Positions 11,945-22,717 of a stretch of 64,000 nt of DNA are shown here, in pieces. How positions within the stretch are numbered: position 1 is the first letter of the stretch; each line of letters opens with the position of its first letter. The notes under the pieces are model-generated. The model was not told the DNA's origin. It was given only the letters and a program-made list of their open reading frames with translations, and did no database searches. The stretch spans positions 657,980 through 721,979 of the forward strand of contig NW_020170387.1 of NCBI RefSeq assembly GCF_000524195.1. Direction: 5' to 3'. This DNA comes from Echinococcus granulosus. Taxonomy: Eukaryota > Platyhelminthes > Cestoda > Cyclophyllidea > Taeniidae. The position numbers were made by a program, and so were the translations under genes.

Positions 11945-14900
11945 GCCCTTTTAGCGTTCCAACAACATCTCGCGAAGAAATGGCACGCATACACACACGT
12001 GACGGGAGTAAGAACCTAAAGCAATCACATGACTGGAGAATACACACTCCAATTTGAGCCATTCTCAACTCAACTGGTGTTGTCTCATGGATCGTTCGCG
12101 GAAAACCCAAATATAAACTCTTAAATCAGTATTTGCAACAGTGACACCCCCACACGCGTGGGAGCTGCCCTTGTGTGTCACAAACGTATGAAAAAGCGAG
12201 GGAGCTCTTTCATAGGTGAAAATAGTATTGCAAAATCCCGACTCATCTCGTATGAGACACTAAATGTGAGAAACGCCATGTAGGGACATTTTAATTTGTA
12301 CGCATTGAATTCACTAGTGTTCATTGATTTCAAGCATTTTTATCTCATGGGAACGTAAAGAATCGGTGCCGTGGAAAATAATTATGTGATTATTAAAAAT
12401 GGATAGTTTTGGGGTTACACACCCCGCCATCAATTCGTCGAGAGGGTTGTTCCGTGGCTTTAAGGATAGTTGCTGCTTTATATTTATATATTTCTTATTT
12501 ACGGATCCGTACATATTTAACGTCACTTGAGATCCTGACTTGTTAAACCCCACCATGTCAACTAACCTAATCGGATTAAAGCATGTTAAAAGTCTTAACA
12601 ACATTGTTTCCAAATTTAAATGTTCCCATTACAGAGAATCACGATAAAAGCAATAAGACACAGGAGGAAACGGTTTTCTCTGGAATCCCAAATGCTGCCT
12701 CCTGCTTCCTCGCGTCTGTCGGGACTTCTGCCTGTTTTATGCATTGCTGTATGCCTATCTGAGTGTGTGTGGAGTGTGCTTGGCTGTGTACGGCCTGCAA
12801 ATACCTTGTCAGTTAGCCATAGTAGAAATGTGAATTTCACGATGTGGTGAACTTACCAAAGGGTGCGCTAAAAGTACTCCGTGCTGAACGATGGCGCACT
12901 AGAACCATCTCTTGACGATAGCGAACAAATAAATTGCTGTCTTAACCTTATCGGGCCACAAATATTATTCTCCAGACCATCGCATGCTATATTTTCTAAT
13001 GTGCCTCAGCATGTCACACCAGTGACCTGGCGATTTTTAAAAACTTGTGCTAACTCAAAATACTCCATATTTTCCTAATAATGAATGACTCGGGAATTTT
13101 GTGTTGTTTGAAAATTGTGTTTCGACATTTTTATATCGCTTAATCTCGAGTGAAATGGATCCACTAATAGCAATTTGCTGATACGATCATGCCTATTCTT
13201 TTATAAAAAAGTTTCTCTTTTTTTTCTAATTCAATTAAAAATAAGACTTGGGGGCACATGAGAATTCACCAAGGCGATGAGCACCGTCGTTTTCACAGTG
13301 GACAAGCGAAATGGGAGTGCTTACCGCATTTAGCCTCGGTGAAGTGTATTGGCATGACTTTTGTAATGCAAGACCCCCAGACTATGTGACCCAGTCTGGA
13401 CCAGTCTTCCGGGGTTCAACTACTCAAAGTACGCACTTCATCGCATTTCACGTCTTTACATGTGCAGCATTTACCGCATGTGTATACCCTGGCTTTAATA
13501 TTTTTTGAGCCTCTCAGCCGAACTATTTTAAGTCTTTAGTAATTTATCCATTATTCAGCTATGCTCTTAGGACACCATTTTCAGTCGCCACCTTATTAGC
13601 TAAGTGCACTATCCTAGCTCCTATGGTCCTATGGAACGTGGTGGGTGATTGGTGAGCAATGTGAGTTGATCCAACCAGCGTCGTAGAAGCTGATTTGACA
13701 TCCATGATTCAAATCTCCACGCTACGAGGCAAGCCCATGTTTTCCTCGGCTTCGTCTTCTTTAGAATTTCGGTTTATTTGGGCATTTACTAATGTGTAAT
13801 ACTTTTTAATCATACCCAACTTCACTAAATAAAACGTAAATTCCACTGAGTTGAAATATCCTTGATTGTGGCGAATGATCAATTTCCTGTTTCCCCATCA
13901 TTCATTTCAAGGTGTCACTTAAATGGCCTATAAATTTTTTGCCCGGTTAAGTAAAATGTAACGGCACTGAAATTTACTAAAGTGATGCCTATAGTCCTTA
14001 CATTATCTACTGAATTTTACATTCTGGTATGCAAAATTAAAGAAAATGAACAAACATATGACTCAGGCGGGACATTGCATAGGCCCACCCTATAGGAGGT
14101 GATTACCCTCTTGCCATTCGACACTTATCTTGTATACCGATTTCATCGGCGAGAAGCATATTAGGGAATTCTGGAATACAATCGAAAAGGTAGAAATCGG
14201 TACTTGAGACAGAATGTTAAGTTTTGTAGGTGTGTTATTTACTCAACGCAGGTAATTACTCGTGAAGGCCTTTCCTTACAATAACAAAGCCACGTTTTCT
14301 CTGCTTAAATGTGAACTAATGGGAATTGTCTGCTTAATGCGACAATTGACAGCTCTAGGGTTTCGTAAGTAAAAGTTATTCTATCTACAGACAGACGTCA
14401 CAGGAATCATTATCGGGGCCAGTAATTCTTTTGATGTAATCTCATTTCTCTTTAACTTGCTATAATTGCACAGACCTCCCACAACACCGAGTTTCAAAAA
14501 ATTGTGAAAATTATGATTTTCCAAATGCTGTCATAAGCTAAATAGTCAGTCTTCTTCTGATATAGCATCAAATACCTTTGATAATCCTACTTAATTACAG
14601 AAGGCAGACATCTTCTCGATGATGAAAGTTGAACCTAGCTAAAGTCCAAGTGGTTTATTCGATTAACACGAAGTCTAGCACAATTGCCATAGAATTTCAT
14701 TCAAATTGCATAGTAACTTCTTTTGCTGTTTGTGACAAAATAATGCTTCACAACCGATTGGGTCCAGAAGTTTGTTTATTACGAGGATTAAATAGGTATT
14801 TTCAAGACTTTCATAAACCACAGATCTGATTCGGATGACTGACGGCCCGTTAAAGTATGTTTGGTTAGTAACTAGGCTCTCAGTTTTGAAGTCTCAACTC

Positions 14901-15179
14901 TCCTCAATCTCGTCAATACTGACTCATGCGTCTACGCGTTGGTATGGTACCACACGAATATGCATACGCATGTTGTATTGAGGATAGCCGAGAATCGAAT
15001 AGCAAAGTGGGAAACCTGGCCATTCACAGCACTAACCCCCATAGGCGCGCACACAGGCATTCGAGTTTGCCAACTCAAAGACTGAATAAATTTGGAGGAG
15101 ATATTGGCTTGCGGGTGGCGTGAAACCCGTGCTTGGTTGTATCAACAGAGGTAAGAAGTGTTGTTCTCGTGATGCTGAA

Positions 15180-15295
15180 ATGTGAGCAGAGACGCGATCA
15201 GCACGCGGAAACGCGTGTATGTGCACACACATCCACATCGCGGCGTGCGTGTGCGTGTGTGTAAGCGATGACACATCGGGCTACCGATTGGTCAA
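15180..15295 (+). promoter_or_regulatory. CpG/TG-rich island with CCAAT-type box, possible promoter
   Basis: A compact stretch rich in CG and TG steps (gcacgcggaaacgcgtg, cgcggcgtgcgtgtgcgtgtg) ends in accgattggtcaatgc, which contains an inverted CCAAT box (ATTGG). It lies 1.2 kb upstream of the first coding exon I assign to the galectin-like gene and is unlike the surrounding AT-rich DNA. The promoter role is inference; no TATA element or transcription start can be fixed. Confidence 0.25.
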
Positions 15296-16469
15296 TGCAT
15301 GAGTGGTGCAGACTTCTGAGCTCCAATCAATGACCACCTCTGAGCAGCTATTTGACACCTGAAGTGCTATCGTCAGCTTTACTTTTCAGAGCACCAAAAA
15401 GAGAGTGCACGCTCACCCAAGAAAGCCTTTTCCTGGTGTTTTCAGACTTTTCAACTTGCACTCACAACCATCTTTATCGATCCACCTGTTTCGTAAGTTT
15501 CACTTGATTGTTAACCTACATACCTTGACCACAACTTATATTTATGTGCCCTCCTCCATTTTCTGAGAGTGCCTTGCAATCCATTTCAGCATAAAGGTGA
15601 TTGGGGAACCGGGATTGAAATTTAGCATATAAAACTGATATCGTCAACGTTTTCTATCTGCTTCAAATATAATCCGATCCAACTTTTTGTTCTAAAAAGG
15701 CTATTATATAATCGAGTCACTGCAACCCGAAGAAAGAAGGTTAAGACGTAGCTGATTTTGAGGTAGATTAAAGTGTGAACCAAAATCTAAGCTCGTAGTG
15801 CCGCCACCTATATTGGGTGTAGGTGGATAAAAATCTACTGATTTTGATCTTGATATTCCATAAGGTCCACTTATTCTACTAATTCCACAAAAGATCCAAC
15901 CACAATCCATACCAATCTACGCATTGAATTTGAATTTGCGCCTATTTTACACCAGTGAGTTCATATTAGGTTAAAATAACCTCTCCATTCCAACTATTTT
16001 TAAGTATTTGTAGTAGATTTATGTAAACAGTTTTGCATATTTCATATTGTAGGTTTTCTGGAGAAATCTACTGCTGATCTACCGATATGGATGATTACCA
16101 TAGCGAGGAGGGAGCTTCTGGTGTAGGTTTTTGAAGTGCCGTATTATGTAGGTGGAAACTTTTGGACTGAAATCTTATTTAGTTTTACGTCCCAGGCTCA
16201 TATGGAATTCTCACCTGCCACATCAGGTTAAAGTCGGGACATTATATTCCATTAAATAAATTGCTCTGAAAAATTCTGATTTGAATTTTACCTATGAGGT
16301 CAATATAAACTTTGAAGTACCCGTATTTCCTTGCCACAGTGTGTCATCCACGTCGAAAAGACTACTTTATGCTCTTCTTAATATACATATATATACATAT
16401 AAGTTGCTAAGATTATACGCGAACAAGCAATAATATACAATATTATTAGCCTCATTCACTCCTGTAAGG

Positions 16470-19400
16470 ATGCCAGAAAAAATCAAGCATCTAAAGGTGA
16501 TCCAATAGTTATTTTTCTCTTAAATGACAACCAGGGTATGCTTTTTTGATCTAATTTATTTGCTTTTAAGTAGTGTCATATTTCTGGTGATTGGTCTACC
16601 CTCATAGCATCCTGAAGCAAAATACGAAAGCTGTCATCGTCGCGCAGCAATAATCAAGATAATGCTCTTACCCATAAGCAATTATCCATATCGAAAGTAC
16701 GCCTGTTAGTAAACATTCGTTCCCTCCATCTTAGGATCCTTGCTTCTATTATGAAATTCCGGGAGGCCTTTTGGATAAAGATGTTATCGAAATAACGGGA
16801 TACTTTTATGGAGAGAAGTAAGTTGTCCCTACCTCATGTTTGCTTTAACGACCCCATTCAAGAATTAGATCCCCAAGACTAGCTGCTTTTTCAATACTAC
16901 CATAAATTTTAATATTGTATTTTTGCCAAATCATTGAGACATCTACCTGGTGCACTAAACTTACCTGCAGCTGTACACTAGCGCATTTTAATGCCACGTC
17001 AAAGTGAGCTGAATTTAAACTGTATCCAAGGTACAAAGTTTAGAAATATTTCAACTTATGTAAGCAAAATTTTTACTAAAAGTAATTACTAACTCTCGAG
17101 AAACCTTACTAATTTTAATTAATTGTGAAATTTCAAAGTACTATAATCTAACGATTCCATCTTGCTCTACGGAACTTTTCGATGCTGTTCAAATGTGAAT
17201 TTATCCTGCTTGAAATCCAAATTAGCGATAGCTTTCATTTGACTCTAGTATGCGTCGTTTTTTCAGTAAAATGACGCGAGGCAATATTAAAGAGTAAATG
17301 CCGTAAATTGTTTGCAAGAGGATTTATGCTATGAGGACGTTCCTACTCAGAATTACGGTACTTGATTTTAAGATATTTTAAACAATGTAACTTCTCTTCT
17401 CCCCTTCAGGATTGTAATTGAGGTCTTGGCGGATAAGTACGTTCGGGATGGAGAAAATGCTGCTCTCCCACTGCAGTTCACCCTCACCAACAAAGGGAAC
17501 TGGACTGCTATGACCTTCAGCCAGACGGTGCCGCGTCAGACGCAATCGGGCACCGCTGTACCCAAGGAGAACTTCGAAATTCGAATCATTGCCCTCGATT
17601 CAGCCTTTGAAGTGAGTTCCCTCATTCCATTAGGCTTCTTTAAATTGCAGTGAATCCTGGTAAAAGATAGATCAAGCTGCAAGACAAATGTCACTACATA
17701 TTGTGAATGTCAGTCTGATTTCTCCCTTTAAAATAATCTACACATAAAATTATGTACCTACTTCACTGGCTTGATTTTTATTAAATTAATAAAGGGTTCA
17801 TTTACATGCATTGCTCAAACTTTTTAATAGAAACCGAACTTATTCTGGTCTTGGACGAATTTTATCGCCACCTATAAATAACAAAAGTAAAAGATCTCAT
17901 ATTGACTTAATATTTCCTTGAAAAATCGACAATTCGCAAATAGTTACACAAATATACTCTGCATAACGGTGTTGTTATTGAGAGACTATTCTTATTTGAT
18001 GTTGAAATGCCTTTTAGATCTATTTAAACGGGAGTCGTTTGTGTATTCAGAAGCACCTGATTCCACTGCCACTGGTTACTCATATATCTATCGACGGTGA
18101 AGCTGAATTCACGGGGGTTGAATTCAAGGACTTGTGCAGTGAAAACGATGCTTCTATTCACAGCAACACGTCGCTGTCAGAGCAAAACCAGTTTGCCATG
18201 GCACCCGAGGCTACACCTGGATTCACACGACTTTCTGAAAATCGGCGCTCTTCAAATCGCAAGCCTAAGTCTCCCATTCTGGTACCAGCCCACGGGAGTT
18301 TTCGAAACAAACCAGCATTGGCAACAACTCGGGAGGAGGCTTCTTTGCCATTGAACGCTGAAATTGACCAGCAACCCACCATAAAGAGCACTGTTGCAGC
18401 AGAACCTGTGCAAGCTTCTTCTGGTCCGTCAGTTGATGCGCTCGCGTCTAATGTAACAACTCCAGGTAAAGGTTCAAGCCTACCAACATCTGGGAAGCGT
18501 TCCACTGATTCAAAGCACAGAAGCCTTCGCGAGAAACTGCATTTGAAAAAAGGCTCTAAAACCTCTGTTCCAGATGCTGTTCAAGAGGAAAATCAGTATG
18601 GCGCGGGAAGCTTAGAGGATGTTTGGGTAGAAAAGGGGGGCCGTGAACTTAGCGTGGATGGCACAGGAGCTTTTGTTGTAACAGGAGCCACGTCGGTACC
18701 AAATCTTAGCATGCAGTCGGAGAAAGAGAAGAGGCGATTCAGCCTTCTCCGTGGAAGCAAGAAATCGCGGTCTATTTCCTCACCACCGGACAATGCAAAT
18801 GCAAAGGGTGAAGGTAAGGATAAGAAGAAGCGTCATTTTGGGGGAATCCATATTGGCAAGGGATCAAGGAAGAATGCAAAGGGAGAAAAGGAGCCAAAGT
18901 CAGAAAAGGAGTCGAAAAAGAAGTCAGCCCTTGGCAAGAAACACCTTGAATCACAAAAAATTTCGGACAAAGGTGGTGCTGGTGCAAGTACCATTCAGGT
19001 GACCGAGAGGAATGTCAGTGCTGAATATGCCAATCCAGAGCCTCCGTCTGAAAAGATGAAAGCCCCATCGGTCGAGCTTGCCAACAAAAAGCCTAAGGCC
19101 TCGACACCCACTTTTTCACACACCGCCTCACGTGGTTCATTCATGGGTCCCCATCCCAAAGGCTCCTACGACCTGGGGGAAGCACAGAAGTCCTATGAAG
19201 TAAAACGCGGAACTTACCATAAAATACAGTCTGACACAGAACTCGCTATGGCTAGTAGATCGACTTCACGCAGTAGCGACAGCCAAAACAGAAGTCCCAG
19301 GGTCGGCCGTGACAGTAGATCGCGAAGTCGAAGTGCATCGTTGACATCGACATCGAGTGGTGCTTCCTTAGAAGCTGGTGTGGATATTGCTGTGGTTAGA

Positions 19401-21930
19401 GAGGAAAGTAAAACGAAAAAGAAAAGTAAATCCCCAAAGATTAAGGGTGAATCGCCTGTTATTGCTGCTCGGCTGATGGATAGTTCCGCTAGGGTCAAAA
19501 ACTCAATCGAAAGCCTCACTTACACTGATCCTACCCTTGATATTCCCCTTCATCTAACAAGCGCTGGAGGGGAAACAATTGATGTAGTGAAGGAAGAACA
19601 CAAAAGGAAAGAGATGGAAGGGAAAATAAAGGGAGATTCGGCGGAGATTGCTGATAATTTTGGGGTCAATCGTGGCATGTCAGGTGATTACGATACTTAT
19701 ACTGGCAAGCATACAACAGTGCCCCTCAAACTGACTCAGGACGACCTACTCTCCACCGCTGAAAAGAGCTTTATGCCCATCATAGGTGCACAGGGTTCCT
19801 ATAACCTAGAAACTGCACCAGACACGCCCGCAGGGACCTATCAGACGAGGCTAGACTCCAGTTGGGAGGACGAGGCTCTTTTAGTTCACAGCTCAGCAGA
19901 CGCTGTTCAGCACTCACAACCACCGGAAAAAGATATTAATGTGCGTGAATCTGCCGTTGTGGCCGGCACTATGGGCACCAAAGAGAAGAAAAACCTCCTC
20001 AAAGGAGAATCCGCCGAAATTGCCTCCAACCTCGTGGATGAGGGACGTGATAGGGTTCATGGAAATTCCTCTACCGGTGGTATTCCCCTATGCGGTGAAA
20101 ATGGCATTAATGTACCCTGGCGGCTGGATGAGACTAACAGAAATGCTCAGCCTATGCCCTACAGCAGCGTCGCAAAGGGCCGTAGCCACTCCATGAGCTC
20201 AAATAGCTCGGATAGCCTTAATGCTCTAAACACATCTGGTCGTCTCAGTACCGGTGGTGATTTTGCCGTAGAACCTACCCACGAGGACAATGCAGTGCAC
20301 GCTGCAGCACCGATCTCTACTGATGCAAACCTTTACGGTTCGAAATCGGCGACGCTGCCCGCCTCTGGTGGAGCGGGTCTTGAAACATCGGGTGCTGGTG
20401 TGAGCGCCACTTTGCCTGCGACCGCCTCAGTTGTGGTGAGGAGTAAGGATAAAGACAAGAAGGCCAAAAAGGGTCATGAGGGTGAAGAAAAGACGCGCAA
20501 ACGAGACCGCGTTTCTGGCTTCTTCAGAAAGATCTTCAAAAAGGGAAAGAAGAAGAAGAGTGAGTTTTTGTCCGCTTTTGCTTTATTTCTAGGGGTAAAA
20601 AGCAGAAATGCCTTAGCACTTCCAGTAAAGCTGAAATTATGCATATTTTTCGCGTAAAATTGTTGTTTAACTTAATGTGCGAAATAGCTTTATGTCGAGA
20701 AAGCACGGTAGTTCATATTTTGTGTTCCTGGAAATAGCCATAGCAAACCAGAGATTCATTCTATCACCGCTTTCATTCATCAGCAAATACAGCATTTAGT
20801 AGGAGGATCAATCTCTGTGTAAAACTTGAATTCACTTATTTGTCTTTGAGGCAAAGTAGGCGTGTCGAACGTGTGTCAAGGAACTTTTTAATTATCATGA
20901 AGCTTATCTAAATTAAGGTACTTCGCAAAGCGAGCCAGAAGAAACCGGTATCTCGGAAGGTGTTAATACGGACCCCGAGATGACGGAGCAGAGGAGCTCC
21001 TCTCAAATGAGCCTTGATACGGATGAATATGACGATACCGCTATTAGTATCACCGCTAAGCCAAGCGACACCTGCCGTTATGCGTCTCAACTTTGCGGTG
21101 ACGAACCGACTCTAAAGAGCAGTTCTTTGATTGAAACTATGTGTGGCGGCCAAACTTTGACTTACCCATTGCAAATTACGGCAGCCCACATCTCCATTGA
21201 CGTCAGCAGGGTTGAAGCAAATCACATCGCTTCTGGTCCCCCTATTCCTACTCAACGCACAGAGTCTCTCGATTCCTGGAGCTCTGTTTCCCCTGGTGGA
21301 AGCCGCAGACATTACCATCGCTCATCTCGACACCGAGCTGAATCAGTATCTTCCTGGAGCTCTATTTCTCCTGGTGGTACACGCAGATATCGCCACCGTT
21401 CAACCGCTTTTGATAGTAGTGAAACCAAACCTAAGCAGGATTCACTGAGTTCTCCAACTCGAGACCTTCAGGTGTCAACAATCATGGCTGAGCAGCAGGC
21501 ACCTGCTTATGCAGTTGCACCAGCTAACGGTCGCGACCAATCCTATGACTCTTACTTTAGCATAACGAAACAGGACAGTGGAGCTGTTCATGCCGCCAAG
21601 CCACGACCTAGCTCCGCTATGTCATCAAATTCCTCCATTTCTGGCCTTTACGGTCGTGTCGTGATCGTGGGTCAAAGTTCGGACTTCCGTACGCGTATAC
21701 AATCATACAGAAAGGCTATGGAGATGCCGAAAAAACAGAAACGACCGAAGGGTTATGACACCGACTCATCGGACAGCTCCATTTCATCCATTGCCTCCGA
21801 TAAACTGCCTCCTTCGGTTGTCAAGTCTAGGGGTGGCGAGTATGCCATCTTTGATGATGCCGGAGAAACTATTTTCGAGAAAAGTCCCGTGAAAATTGAG
21901 GACGTCTACGCCAACAGTATGCTTTGGTAG
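16470..21930 (+). CDS. Galectin-like domain fused to giant charged repeat tail (5 exons)
   Basis: Predicted 1277-residue protein. Exons are 16470-16496, 16735-16817, 17410-17611, 18051-20559 and 20918-21930; every junction has GT/AG and matching phase. Residues 10-131 read as a galectin fold: YEIPGGLLDKDVIEITGYFY, then IVIEVLADKYVRDGENAALP, then FEIRIIALDSAFEKHLIPLP and LVTHISIDGEAEFTGVEF, matching galectin strands in order. The sugar-binding H-N-R and W-G-x-E-x-R residues are absent (the Trp sits in GNWTAMTF), so galactoside binding is doubtful. The tail (132-1277) is Lys/Ser-rich and probably disordered. It has KGES/KGDS-x-x-IA motifs at about 569, 631 and 755, GSY-D/N-L...GTY blocks at 475 and 686, an Arg-Ser stretch near 500-540, a basic cluster at the end of exon 4, and a 26-residue tandem duplication near 1056-1105. 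No signal peptide or membrane segment is seen. Function is unknown. The first exon (nine codons) is the least certain part. Confidence 0.78.
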
Positions 21931-21984
21931 TTTTGCAATTGTGTTGTGGTATTGTGTAGTTTTATGCAATAGTTTTAAGTTTAA

Positions 21985-21990
21985 ATTAAA
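21985..21990 (+). terminator. Possible poly(A) signal ATTAAA
   Basis: ATTAAA occurs 55 bp after the stop codon of the galectin-like gene, in an AT-rich 3' flank. It is the commonest variant of AATAAA. Many such hexamers occur by chance in this background, so only its position supports it. Confidence 0.3.
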
Positions 21991-22096
21991 TTTTTGAATG
22001 TTAAGTTGCACTTTGCTCACATCGCATTTGACGATGGTTTAGTAAATTGTGCACACCTCTCTAATCCTCACTTTTTTCTCAATATCGTTTTTGTAG

Positions 22097-22717
22097 ACTC
22101 AAGATACTAAGGAGGCACTTGATGAGACAAGCACCACCATTTCAAATTCCATTTTCAACAGCAATGCGTTTCAGCTTTCGTGTTATGCGTCCCTACCTTA
22201 CCTAGACACCAGAAAAAACCAGAAGTAAGGCCATGTACGCACATCTTCCCTGCCCTTTTACACACACACGAACAGGTCCACAATACCCACCTCTTCTTTC
22301 ATTCTCTCCGCTTTGCCTATTCCACTTTCCCTTCCCAAAAAAGCGACATTTTGATACTCCATTTTTCGTCCTCTCTATCCTTTCCTCTCCTCCCCTCACG
22401 CACGGCGATTTCAGTCCGTACAAAAATGTTTCAGACAGAACTGACCCATGACTTAATGCTTTACGTTGTGCGATAAAAACTATCTTCTATTAATCATCTT
22501 CTAATTGTGTATTTTCCCTTAGAATACGGCAAATGAATGTAACATAACTCCCTCTGATTGGAGATTTGGCTCTAGTCTGAATTCACCTCGTGCTGCTACA
22601 TTAATTGGCGTTCTCCCTGGTCTTGTTAAAGTCCAGCCCTTGGAGGAGATTTCACTTGAACATAACTTGGTGAAATTTCGAAATTTAGGATACGACATCT
22701 CATTGCAAGGCGCCTAA
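22097..22717 (+). other. Two exon-like open blocks downstream of the galectin-like gene
   Basis: Block 22097-22224 follows a pyrimidine-rich acceptor (atcgtttttgtag), is open for 42 codons (begins TQDTKEALDETSTT) and ends at a good donor, AGAA|gtaagg. Block 22523-22717 follows ttttcccttag, is open for 64 codons (contains SDWRFGSSLNSPRAATLIGV) and ends in TAA. The phases of the two blocks do not match each other, nor the upstream exon at 20559, so I could not join them. They may be alternative 3' exons of the galectin-like gene, parts of a separate gene whose other exons I missed, or chance. No family recognised. Confidence 0.3.

Larger units (their letters stand above)
5890..16469. other. Long intergenic region, no gene recognised
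   Basis: About 10.5 kb of AT-rich DNA, interrupted by the gap at 11845-11944. Open frames of up to about 120 codons occur (for example 6818-7180 and 9956-10324, both +) but none has a recognisable motif or convincing flanking splice sites. At about 6805-7110 a cysteine-rich frame reads well but is broken by stops. The 3' end, around 15.0-15.3 kb, is richer in CpG and CA/TG repeats and may be promoter sequence for the gene that follows. Confidence 0.45.

Noticed and set aside
11680..12110. Open frames on both strands across the first run of N
   Set aside because: Their length comes from the 100 N being read as open codons; the sequence on either side shows no coding features.
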